This document shows, one piece after another, positions 1-8,554 of a stretch of DNA of 26,557 nucleotides. Position 1 is the first letter of the stretch; every line of letters begins with the position of its first letter. Where the stretch lies: the NCBI GenBank assembly GCA_937915475.1, contig CALGIR010000302.1, forward strand, positions 1-26,557. The letters are read 5' to 3'. A model generated the notes under the pieces. It was not told the DNA's origin, searched no databases, and worked only from the letters and a program-made list of their open reading frames with translations. This DNA comes from an uncultured Bacteroidales bacterium. Its GTDB lineage: Bacteria; Bacteroidota; Bacteroidia; Bacteroidales; Tenuifilaceae. Made by a program: the position numbers and the translations under genes.

Positions 1-2312
1 TGCTATTAATGGCTTCAGTAACATCGGGATAACGAGCACCCTGCGAAGTGGTTTGCATTGGATAGGCATCAAAGAAAATTCGTTGCACATTGTAACGAGG
101 GTAGTTATTCTCAACAAAAACGCTAAGTTCATTGGAATCCTCCATATGCATATTACCATCACCATCGTCGCCAATAAAGCAAAGCTGGTTGTGCCAACTA
201 CCGTGCGAACCGAACATATACTGTTTTATCTTAGCAATTGCGATGTTTGCATCAGAAACAGTATTGCAAGGGATTCGCCCAATGCCAATATCGAGCAGAC
301 CGTTCGCCTCGCCTTCGTCGTCATCGAGCAATCCAAAATAATCGTCGGAAACAAACGATCCGGTAATATGAGTTGAATTTACCGATTGGTAGGTAAGCAC
401 CTTATTGGTGTTTGATGGGGCGGTGGATAGGTTGTTGTACGAACCATCTCCAAAAAGAAGCAAGTAACGGGGCAATTCTTTGTCACTGGAAGCCCTTTTG
501 TAAAACATCCTCATCATGTTCCTTATTGCCGAAACATCGGCATTTCCCGAAGAAAACTCATTATAAACCTGCTGATTGGTATAAACCACAACGCTTAACC
601 CGCTGTTATCTATATGAATTTGTGCAAGTTCATTAGCCTGCGACAGATAATCGGGATGGGTAACAATGACCATATTGGGTTGCCCTGCACCATGAATATT
701 TTGATTATTAACATCCCCAACAACACTCACGCCATATGCTTGCGATGGATTAAAAGCCACCATCTCCTTGAGTTCGTGGGTGGCAATTTTAACCTGTGCA
801 ATGGACCCTTGGAGGGTATAGCTAAGGTTTTTTTGGGGATTAAAGAAATCGGAGATATCCCAAACCATCAAACCTGCACTTGCATTGGAAATATCAAACC
901 GGGTAATACGCCCCGCTCCTACGCTCTCCATATCCCTAAATTGCAACTGACCCGATTGCATTGATAGTTTTTGCCTTGCATTTACCGTAATATAATCGAG
1001 CCAAGCTTTTGCCGAAGGTGTAGGCTTGTTGTACACGAGTTCCAGATTTAAGCCACCCTGAGAATATGGAAACTCAAAAGTTTTTGACGATAACGATGCA
1101 AAATACGAATACTGTGCAGTAAGGCTAACAGATGATAAAGGGATATTCCCAACAAAGGTGCCATTTGCCCTAAGTGTAAAAGTACTTGATACCGATGAAC
1201 GAGCGGCAGCATTCACTCGGAAATAGGCCTTCCCTCCAGCAACAGGTTGGCTAAAGGGCAAACTGTAGGTTTTGCTTGTAAAAACATCAAAACCATCATC
1301 GAACCACTGCCTCCCTGATTTAATAAGGTTGGTATCGTTCTGCTCGAAGTAGTGTAAAGCATCATAGGAATTTGAAATGCGTGTATGAGGTAAAGAAGTT
1401 TCGCCTACCGTTTTTATTCGTAATGGAGATGGTATATCGGTTGTTAAGAAATAACTAGTATGCAAAGCATAATCGTGCATCTTATGGGTTATGATTGAGT
1501 CTCCCTCATCAAGTTCCCAGGTAACTGGACCATTGGCATAGAAAAGAATATAATCGCCCTGGCTAAAAGTACCATCGGACCCTTTCTCCATCCAAATGGG
1601 TATCTGCTGCAAATCATCAATAGGCTCATCACTGTTCCAGAATGATAGCTGTTTGCCATCGTGACCCCAAAGGGAAATATTTTCAACATTTGCAAACCCC
1701 ATGGACACAAGTTCAGTGTACGATATCTTGTAAACTCCGCTTTTATCAACCCTAACCTGTTTCCATGATCCACTAGCCAACACGGACTTTACAGCATACC
1801 GAACAGACAGTTTTGGCCTTGATATTATCCCCGTTGGGACAAGTGTGAAACTAAAATCAAGCAACTTTTCAACTCTACCATTTGAGGGATTGACCCTGAG
1901 CGCCGGAATACTAACCTGCAACATGCGCTTTTTACGAGCAGCATAAACAGAATGCTTAGCCTTAAGATTTGAGATGCTATCTATATCGCTTTGCGAAAAA
2001 AGTTTTGCCTCCTCTGATGTTAAAGCCTCATAATCCATTTTAGTAAAGCTTACCAAAACATGTTCAGAACTTTCAATTGCATCCGAAACAGGGATAGTCT
2101 CAGTATAATAGGGTATCATCAACGGAGAAAGTGGGTAGCCTACATTGCCATCGAACCTAAGATGGGGTTTAAAATGATCCCCATTCTCTTCAACAACCCT
2201 GAAATTCTCCATCGGTTCCTTTGGCCAAGCTATGCTGCGCGAATAGGTTTGACCATTAACCGCCCCACTGCATATTAGCAAGCAACTCAACAAAAAAATA
2301 AATCGAGACATT
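1..2312 (-). CDS. porU: PorU, type IX secretion sortase (partial, apparent frameshift near start)
   Basis: PorU is the surface cysteine protease of the type IX secretion system; it removes C-terminal sorting domains from exported proteins and attaches them to the cell surface. The reading frame is open from about 2281 to the left edge. About 770 residues are present. Family-like features are a long beta-rich N-terminal region, then the start of the gingipain-like (C25) domain near residue 547 (NMVIVTHPDYL), then LLFGDGSYNN, SDDYFGLLDDD and DIGIGRIP. The catalytic His and Cys and the C-terminal domain would lie beyond the edge. The only plausible start is ATG at 2312, encoding MSRFIFLLSC, but its frame stops after 18 codons. 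Removing one T from the TTT at 2280-2282 (minus strand) joins it to LLICSGAVNGQ and gives a normal signal peptide. In the main frame a TGA lies at 2288-2290, so no upstream start rescues it. The identity is solid; whether the gene is intact is uncertain. Confidence 0.85.
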
Positions 2313-2511
2313 ATTATTTTTTTAACTTTGTAAATAAACAAAAAGATTGATTTAACTTTAACAGTAAATTTAGTAACGCACAATATATAGTTTTATTATA
2401 GGTGTATCGCTATGACAGGTGTTTTTTATGGACAATAAAAGAGGTTGCCTGTACAATAAGATCATTTAAAAGTCGGTTACTTAAATTGCACGTAATAATT
2501 GGTTTATACAA

Positions 2512-3498
2512 ATGCTTACTAGTAAAAAAATACACGTAACATTTCTCCTTATTCTTACCTTTTTCACTAGTAATGCGCAAGATGCCAGTTTTTCGCAACC
2601 ATTCTCTAACCAATTATATCTAAACCCTGCCTATGTAGGCCATCCTAAGCATCAACGATTACAGTTTTCATACAGAAATCAATGGCTTGTTTCTGAATCC
2701 CCCTTCATGACCTACGGAATTAGCTACGATAAATATTTTATCGAGCAGAATAGCGGACTAGGAATAAACATCGTTAACGATATGCAATCGCTAGGTGCAT
2801 TAAACAACCTAAACGCCAACCTACTTTATTCTTACACATTTAAAATAGCATATAATTTTCAGGTCAGAGGCGGTATACAAGCAGGCGGAGTATTCAAATC
2901 ACAGAACACCCAGAACTTGATTTTTCCCGATATGGTAAATGAGGAAGGTGACATTGTTGGGTCACCTGGATTTTCAGGTAAAAGCAATTTTGTTCCTGAT
3001 TTTGCTGCAGGAATACTAGCTGAATGGGACTACCTCTATGGTGGTCTTTCGGTACACCATCTTTCCGAATCCAAAATCTCGGGCAATGGGGAAAACAACA
3101 TTGTCCTATCCAGAAAGTACACTGCTCAAATTGGTGCAGCATTTAATCTATACAAAAGGTATCTTTTCCGTAAAAGTTTAATCATTTCGCCAAATATTAT
3201 ATATCAGCAACAGCTAGATATAAAACAAATAAGTTTAGGGCTGTACCTGCGCCATTACAACCTTGAGTCGGGTTTATGGTTAAAAGAACGGATAGGTTTT
3301 CGTAACCATACCCTTGCATTCCTGCTTGGCTACCACAATGAAAAGTTCTCATTTGCATATAGTTATGATTTCAGTATCTTCGAAAATAATTTCAGAGGTT
3401 TAAAAACTTCTTCACATGAAGTAACCTTTGCCATGTTTTTTGAGTATAAAAAGAGGTCGAGAAAGAAAACTCGCACAATAAATAGTCCCGTTTTTTAG
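2512..3498 (+). CDS. PorP/SprF family type IX secretion outer-membrane protein
   Basis: This is a 328-residue protein with an N-terminal signal peptide that ends near SNAQ (about residue 23). It is followed by the family hallmark QPFSNQLYLNPAYVG and a beta-barrel-like pattern of alternating hydrophobic strands rich in Tyr, Phe and Gly. PorP/SprF proteins sit in the outer membrane; in known cases they help anchor or export specific T9SS substrates, including gliding adhesins. Many paralogues occur per genome, so the position next to porU and gldJ is the best hint of a core role. The ATG at 2512 is the first start giving a proper signal peptide. It is divergent from porU with about 200 bp between them and followed closely by gldJ. 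No convincing -7 box was found upstream. The family assignment is firm; whether this is the PorP orthologue or another SprF paralogue is not decidable here. Confidence 0.88.
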   Translation: MLTSKKIHVTFLLILTFFTSNAQDASFSQPFSNQLYLNPAYVGHPKHQRLQFSYRNQWLVSESPFMTYGISYDKYFIEQNSGLGINIVNDMQSLGALNNLNANLLYSYTFKIAYNFQVRGGIQAGGVFKSQNTQNLIFPDMVNEEGDIVGSPGFSGKSNFVPDFAAGILAEWDYLYGGLSVHHLSESKISGNGENNIVLSRKYTAQIGAAFNLYKRYLFRKSLIISPNIIYQQQLDIKQISLGLYLRHYNLESGLWLKERIGFRNHTLAFLLGYHNEKFSFAYSYDFSIFENNFRGLKTSSHEVTFAMFFEYKKRSRKKTRTINSPVF

Positions 3499-3539
3499 TT
3501 TTTATATCAATTACTATATGTAATTAATACAATTATATC

Positions 3540-3547
3540 TATATTTG
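3540..3547 (+). promoter_or_regulatory. Putative Bacteroidota -7 box for gldJ
   Basis: TATATTTG fits the Bacteroidota -7 consensus TAnnTTTG and lies about 40 nt upstream of the ATG at 3589. No clear TTG is seen at the expected -33 distance, so support is partial. It suggests gldJ can be transcribed separately from porP. Confidence 0.4.
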
Positions 3548-3588
3548 AAGTTGGAAAACAGTTGAACTCAAAGGAAAAAACATCAACT

Positions 3589-5100
3589 ATGAAATTAAAG
3601 TACAGTTTTATTGTTTTGCTGCTTGCAAGCGCTGCAGCATTTTCATCATGCAGCATTTTCGGCGGTAAATCTGGTGATTCGCCCACGACTGGCTGGAATT
3701 ACAACGACCCTAATCATGGTGGGTTCGAGGTTGTAGAGAATTACTCACCCAAGGCAGGACCCGGGCTAGTTTTTATTGAAGGGGGAACCTTTATTATGGG
3801 TAGAACCGAACAGGAGTTGATGTATGATTGGAACAGCGTACAACGCAGGGTTACCGTTGCTTCATTCTACATGGACGAAACCGAAGTTACAAACAAGGAC
3901 TACCGCGAATACCTATTCTGGCTAAAAAGGGTTTATGTATCATATCCAAACGTATACAAGAAGGCTCTTCCCGATACTCTGGTTTGGAGAAGTCCCTTAG
4001 GATACAATGAACCATACGTAAACAATTATTTACGACATCCAGCCTATAACGACTTTCCTGTTGTTGGCGTTAGTTGGGTTCAAGCAAACGACTATGCATT
4101 ATGGCGTACCGACAGGGTAAACGAAATGATTCTTGTTAAGGCGGGCTACATAAACCTTGATTTACAGCAAGTAGATGCCGAAAACTTCAATACAGACGCC
4201 TATCTCTTAGGCATGTACGAGGCTTCTGTTAGAAAAAACAAGCCAAGCCTTAAGCCAGGCGAAGAAGAAGGTAGAAGGATTACCTTTGAAGATGGACTAC
4301 TTCTTCCTAAGTATAGACTCCCAACCGAAGCGGAATGGGAATTTGCAGCCTCTGGCCTTATAGGCAATACCTACGATGAAAGAGTAGTCGAAAGGAAAAT
4401 ATATCCATGGAACGGGCATAACATTAGGAATAGCTCATCAAAACACAGAGGTAAAATGATGGCTAACTTTGTGCGTGGACGAGGTGACTATATGGGTGTT
4501 GCTGGAAACTTAAACGACCATGAGCCAATCCCTGGACCAGTTAGAGGTTACTGGCCAAATGATTACGGGCTCTACTGTATGGCTGGAAACGTAAACGAGT
4601 GGGTTCTTGATGTTTATCGTCCCCATTCATTTGAGGATTTTGACGAATTTAGACCATTCCGTGGTAACATCTTTAAAACATTAGATATTAACGACGACGG
4701 ATCGCTGAAAAGTGTTGATAGTTTAGGTCGAGTTCGCTACAGGGATGTAACCCCAGAAGAAGCGGCTAATCGCCAAAACTATAATAAAGCATACTACGTT
4801 AACCACCTCGAAGGAGACCTTGCGTCAAGCATCGATTACGCTATGGAGGGTGCTGATAATTCTGAAAATTCCTCTCGTATGTATTACCAAGGGGAAACAA
4901 CTAGGGAGGATAGACCAAAAGAAGGTATGACATCGTTAGTAAACGATAAAGTTAGGGTTTACAAAGGTGGTTCATGGCGCGATAGGGCATACTGGTTAAG
5001 CCCTGGTACTCGTAGGTTTTTAGATGAAGAATCATCTACCAACGATATTGGTTTCCGTTGCGCAATGGAGGCCGTTGGTTCACAAACCGGATATAAATAA
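3589..5100 (+). CDS. gldJ: GldJ, gliding / type IX secretion lipoprotein
   Basis: This is a 503-residue lipoprotein with a formylglycine-generating-enzyme-like (SUMF1) fold. Residues 1-21 form a lipoprotein signal (KLKYSFIVLLLASAAAFSSC) with the lipid-modified Cys at 21. A TGWNYNDPNHGGFE segment follows. The SUMF1 region then starts near residue 60 with GLVFIEGGTFIMG, includes MDETEVTNKDYREYL, YRLPTEAEWEFAA and MAGNVNEWVLDVY, and ends with GGSWRDRAYW and IGFRCAM. In Flavobacterium GldJ is needed for gliding and secretion and stabilises GldK. The choice of GldJ over the related GldK rests on the N-terminal segment and on the absence of gldLMN downstream, where murF follows instead as in flavobacteria. 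A TTG nine codons upstream is open, but the ATG at 3589 follows an AAGGA-like site and gives the correct lipoprotein signal. The enzyme-like fold is thought to be non-catalytic in this family. Confidence 0.9.
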   Translation: MKLKYSFIVLLLASAAAFSSCSIFGGKSGDSPTTGWNYNDPNHGGFEVVENYSPKAGPGLVFIEGGTFIMGRTEQELMYDWNSVQRRVTVASFYMDETEVTNKDYREYLFWLKRVYVSYPNVYKKALPDTLVWRSPLGYNEPYVNNYLRHPAYNDFPVVGVSWVQANDYALWRTDRVNEMILVKAGYINLDLQQVDAENFNTDAYLLGMYEASVRKNKPSLKPGEEEGRRITFEDGLLLPKYRLPTEAEWEFAASGLIGNTYDERVVERKIYPWNGHNIRNSSSKHRGKMMANFVRGRGDYMGVAGNLNDHEPIPGPVRGYWPNDYGLYCMAGNVNEWVLDVYRPHSFEDFDEFRPFRGNIFKTLDINDDGSLKSVDSLGRVRYRDVTPEEAANRQNYNKAYYVNHLEGDLASSIDYAMEGADNSENSSRMYYQGETTREDRPKEGMTSLVNDKVRVYKGGSWRDRAYWLSPGTRRFLDEESSTNDIGFRCAMEAVGSQTGYK

Positions 5101-5121
5101 TTATTTTCACAATAGAATACC

Positions 5122-5155
5122 AAGAGACCTCATTATATAATGAGGTCTCTTTTTT
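5122..5155 (+). terminator. Rho-independent terminator after gldJ
   Basis: A perfect 30-bp palindrome (5122-5151; AAGAGACCTCATTAT is the left arm) is followed by a T run. It ends only about 10 nt before the murF ATG, so it stands between gldJ and murF with no room for a promoter after it. Confidence 0.85.
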
Positions 5156-5165
5156 GTACCAGCCC

Positions 5166-6458
5166 ATGGAAACATTAGCAAAAGTTCACAACCTCATTCA
5201 GCAAGGTTATAAGCCATGCATAGATAGTAGGGACGTAGAGGGCAACTGTTTGTTTTTTGCCCTTAAGGGAGAAAATTTCGATGGGAATGCATTTGCAGAA
5301 GATGCTTTAAGTAAGGGAGCTTTCCTGGCTATTTGTGATGACCAAAGCCTCAAGGACAAACACAACATTGAGTATGTTCCAAACACCCTTATATTTCTTC
5401 AAGACTTAGCAAAACGACATAGAAAATCATTAAACATCCCAGTTGTTGGGCTAACGGGCAGCAATGGTAAAACCACAACTAAAGAACTTATACTAAGAAT
5501 TCTTTCGGCACAATTTAATGCATTTGCAACCAAAGGCAATCTCAATAACCATATCGGCGTACCCTTATCGATACTCTCTATAACGTCACAACATCAAATT
5601 GCAATTATTGAAATGGGAGCCAACCACATAGGTGAGATTGAAACCTTGTGTACCATTGCAAAACCAACCCATGGGCTAATCACCAATATCGGCAAAGCTC
5701 ATCTAGAGGGGTTTGGTTCGATTGAAGGCGTTGGAAAGGCCAAATCGGAACTATACCGATTCCTAGCAAGCAATAACGGAGTAGTTTTTATAAACGAAAA
5801 AAATCAGATTCTAAATACGCTTTTGCATCAATACAATTTTAATGGTATTGTTAAGTATAACAATCAAACGATTAATGCACAGACTACTCCCAACCAAGGT
5901 AATTTTTTGGAACTCGAAGTTGCAAACGACAATAAAAAATTGGGATTAAGCACCCAAATGGTTGGGGAGTATAATATTGAAAATATTGTTGCAGCCATAT
6001 CTGTTGGACAATACTTTGGGATTAGCATCGAGAGTTGCCTGCTTGCAATTGAAAATTATACCCCACAGAACAGCCGATCGCAAATAATAGAGACAGAGCA
6101 TAATACAATTGTGCTCGATGCCTATAACGCAAACCCAAGTAGCATGGAAGTTGCTCTTTTAAATTTCCATTCTATTAAGCATAAAAACGCTAAGACTGTT
6201 GTTCTTGGTGAGATGCTTGAACTTGGGAATTATGCCAGAGCAGAGCATGAGCAGGCTTACCAATTGGCGAAAGGACTATTCGAAACTGTATATACAGTTG
6301 GCAAAAATTATAGGGAAATTACCGAAAACCCAAAGTATTGGTTTGCAAAAGTTAATGATCTAAAAATCCACCTTAAAGAAAAGCCCATAAAGAATCACTT
6401 TATTCTACTAAAAGGTTCTAGAGGGGTTAAACTGGAAGAACTTCTTGGTGTACTATAA
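5166..6458 (+). CDS. murF: MurF, UDP-MurNAc-tripeptide:D-Ala-D-Ala ligase
   Basis: MurF adds D-Ala-D-Ala to UDP-MurNAc-tripeptide in the cytoplasm, the last soluble step of peptidoglycan precursor synthesis. The 430-residue product has the three Mur-ligase parts in order: an N-terminal substrate domain (IDSRDVEGNCLFFALKGENFDG, about residues 20-41), an ATPase domain with the P-loop GLTGSNGKTTTK at 95-106 and the downstream IEMGANHIGEIETL and ITNIGKAHLEGFG motifs, and a C-terminal domain with LDAYNANPSSM and ILLKGSRGVKLE. Length is normal for the family. The ATG at 5166 gives METLAKVHNLI; a TTG four codons earlier lies inside the terminator T run and is unlikely. The gene abuts the gldJ terminator, so expression probably depends on read-through or on a promoter I could not find. 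The tail is convergent with the acyl-CoA ligase gene, with a 13-nt gap. Confidence 0.95.
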   Translation: METLAKVHNLIQQGYKPCIDSRDVEGNCLFFALKGENFDGNAFAEDALSKGAFLAICDDQSLKDKHNIEYVPNTLIFLQDLAKRHRKSLNIPVVGLTGSNGKTTTKELILRILSAQFNAFATKGNLNNHIGVPLSILSITSQHQIAIIEMGANHIGEIETLCTIAKPTHGLITNIGKAHLEGFGSIEGVGKAKSELYRFLASNNGVVFINEKNQILNTLLHQYNFNGIVKYNNQTINAQTTPNQGNFLELEVANDNKKLGLSTQMVGEYNIENIVAAISVGQYFGISIESCLLAIENYTPQNSRSQIIETEHNTIVLDAYNANPSSMEVALLNFHSIKHKNAKTVVLGEMLELGNYARAEHEQAYQLAKGLFETVYTVGKNYREITENPKYWFAKVNDLKIHLKEKPIKNHFILLKGSRGVKLEELLGVL

Positions 6459-6471
6459 CAAGCAATGAGCA

Positions 6472-8172
6472 CTAAACACAATAATCTGGGGCGTATATAA
6501 AGCGTTTAATCTTATGCGTTGGTGTTTTCTCAAAGGGCTCTATCTGCTCAACAACAACAGATAAACGAGAGAACGCCGCTACACGAGTATTTACATGCAA
6601 CTTAATTTCATCCATTATCTCATTAATGCTATCACCAATTGAATCCTGCATTTCCTTTGCAGCCTTTTTAAAATCCTCATATTTAGCCTCTAGCAACTCA
6701 TAGTTTAACAGAACCTTAGCCTCAAGTCTCCCTCCTATTTCATACACCAATGATTCTAGCACAAGCGAGTGAGAATTAATTACTTCCTCAATATCCTCAG
6801 GATAGATATTCTCTCCACTTGCCCCAATAATCATATTCTTTAACCTGCCTCTAAGCTCTAAAGCACCATTCTTATGCAGATACCCCAGATCACCAGTTTT
6901 GAACCAACCATCATCAGTTAAAACTTCTTTGGTCAGTACGGGTTCTTTATAGTACCCAATCATCACATTTGCACCGCGTGCCCATACCTCCCCTTCGCCA
7001 GTTTCTGGATTTGGGTTGGCAATCTTCAACTCTTGACCTGGCAATGAAGTTCCTGCACACCTAAATTTAACGGCTTTTGGAGATGATCCTGTTAGCAACG
7101 GAGATGTTTCCGTTAACCCATAACCAATTGAGTAGGGGAATTTACCCTCATAAAGGAATCGTTCAACATCCGCTGATAATTTCGATCCTCCAACACCAAA
7201 AAAATGTAGCTCACCACCAAATGCTTTATAAAGTTTTTTGGCAGCAATTCTGTGTAATACTTTCCTGAACAAACTATAGCCATAAAGTTTTGCCATAAAC
7301 TTTGATGCTGTTAACTCGGGCAAAACCTTACCCCTAAAAACCTTTTCGATGATTAGCGGCACTACCAACATCATGGTTGGCTTAACCTGCTGCATAGCCG
7401 GCAGCAGTACTGAGGCAGTAGCTGGCTTCTGCAAATAGTAAAGCGACGCGCCACGCATAATGGGCATTATAAACCCAATTGTGCACTCATAGGTATGGGA
7501 AAGCGGAAGAATACTAAGTAACCTGTCGGATGATGTAATACTCTGAATTTGGAAGGTTGACAGGCTATTTGAGATTAAATTCTTATGGCTAAGCATTACC
7601 CCTTTTGGTCGGCCAGTGGTGCCTGAGGTGTATATAATTGCAGCCAAATCCTCCTCCATGGGCTCTGGTATCTCCAAACTTGTAAAATCGATATTTGTAA
7701 GAGGTTCTGGAGTTTCATAAACCGTTGGTAAATCGGCGAACTGTGTTTTAGGTACTACAACATCTAAGGTATTCAACAAAACAATATCGGGAGAAGCGGC
7801 CTTAGCTTCATTCTCAATTTTCGGAAACTGCTTGGCACTGGTAAAAATAACCTTGGCCTGACTATGCTCAATTATATTCTTAACCTCGTGATGGGTAAAA
7901 TCGGGAAGGATAGGTACAACCACTCCACCCATACTGGTTATTGCAAAATATGCAATACCCCAGTTGGGACTATTTTCACCTAACAAAGCAACCCTATCGC
8001 CCTTTTCAACACCTAGTGTAATGAGCAAACTCGAGATATTGCGAACAATAATTGACATCTCACTATATGTAATGCTCTTACCACCAACAAACGAAAGCGA
8101 TGGCCTATCGGGAAACTGTGCTGCCGATGCAACTAATACGTCTCTAAGTGTTAACCTGTTGTAAACTACCAT
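6472..8172 (-). CDS. Long-chain fatty-acid-CoA ligase-like AMP-forming synthetase
   Basis: This is a 566-residue member of the ANL (adenylate-forming) superfamily. It activates a carboxylate with ATP to an acyl-AMP and transfers it to CoA or a carrier. Visible motifs are the ATP loop YTSGTTGRPKGVMLSH (181-196), GYGLTETSP, the hinge region TGDLGYLHKNGALELRGRLKNMI, and the C-terminal EKTPTHKIKRF with the likely catalytic Lys. The pattern is closest to long-chain acyl-CoA synthetases of the FadD type. The exact acyl substrate and the acceptor (CoA or acyl carrier protein) cannot be read from sequence. The start at 8172 lies about 30-40 nt downstream of a perfect -7 box. Upstream is a non-coding gap and then the symporter gene on the same strand, which is too far away to presume an operon. 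Confidence 0.88.
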   Translation of the reverse strand: MVVYNRLTLRDVLVASAAQFPDRPSLSFVGGKSITYSEMSIIVRNISSLLITLGVEKGDRVALLGENSPNWGIAYFAITSMGGVVVPILPDFTHHEVKNIIEHSQAKVIFTSAKQFPKIENEAKAASPDIVLLNTLDVVVPKTQFADLPTVYETPEPLTNIDFTSLEIPEPMEEDLAAIIYTSGTTGRPKGVMLSHKNLISNSLSTFQIQSITSSDRLLSILPLSHTYECTIGFIMPIMRGASLYYLQKPATASVLLPAMQQVKPTMMLVVPLIIEKVFRGKVLPELTASKFMAKLYGYSLFRKVLHRIAAKKLYKAFGGELHFFGVGGSKLSADVERFLYEGKFPYSIGYGLTETSPLLTGSSPKAVKFRCAGTSLPGQELKIANPNPETGEGEVWARGANVMIGYYKEPVLTKEVLTDDGWFKTGDLGYLHKNGALELRGRLKNMIIGASGENIYPEDIEEVINSHSLVLESLVYEIGGRLEAKVLLNYELLEAKYEDFKKAAKEMQDSIGDSINEIMDEIKLHVNTRVAAFSRLSVVVEQIEPFEKTPTHKIKRFIYAPDYCV

Positions 8173-8208
8173 ACTAAGAATTAAGTTTTAACTTCTACTG
8201 CCAACTGA

Positions 8209-8216
8209 CAAAGATA
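8209..8216 (-). promoter_or_regulatory. Putative -7 box of the acyl-CoA ligase gene
   Basis: The minus strand reads TATCTTTG, an exact TAnnTTTG match, 37 nt upstream of the ATG at 8172. No TTG occurs at the usual -33 spacing. Confidence 0.5.
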
Positions 8217-8554
8217 CGCATTAATTAAATGCATATTGAGTAAAAAGCACAATCAAAGTTTTTGATACCCACTAATATGATAACCAAAAATGACCTGAAT
8301 TTAAGGATTGGGATTTTGGATGAGAACAAAGAACAGTTATTAAAAATGGGGCGTTCAATTGCTTGTTCCATGGAATAAATAGTTTGGATTTAATTCTGCG
8401 AACCCTCTCATTATTCATAATTTCGATATTACCTCCCTCCCATTACTCCCAATAAGCACTAGGGTAAATACAAGGCCGAAGTATTGCTTTTCTATTGATG
8501 TAGGTTCTGCTTCATTATTCTGATAATTAGACACGGATAGTTTAACTAATAAAT
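8217..8554. other. Intergenic stretch without a recognised gene
   Basis: About 340 bp lie between the symporter stop and the acyl-CoA ligase promoter. The plus strand has a 33-codon ORF (8277-8378) and the minus strand an open stretch near 8420-8520; neither has a recognisable product or start context. It could hold gene remnants, but I see nothing firm. Confidence 0.4.

Noticed and set aside
8277..8378. 33-codon plus-strand ORF in the 8.2-8.5 kb gap
   Set aside because: No ribosome site, no recognisable product and no conserved context; could be a remnant but cannot be supported.
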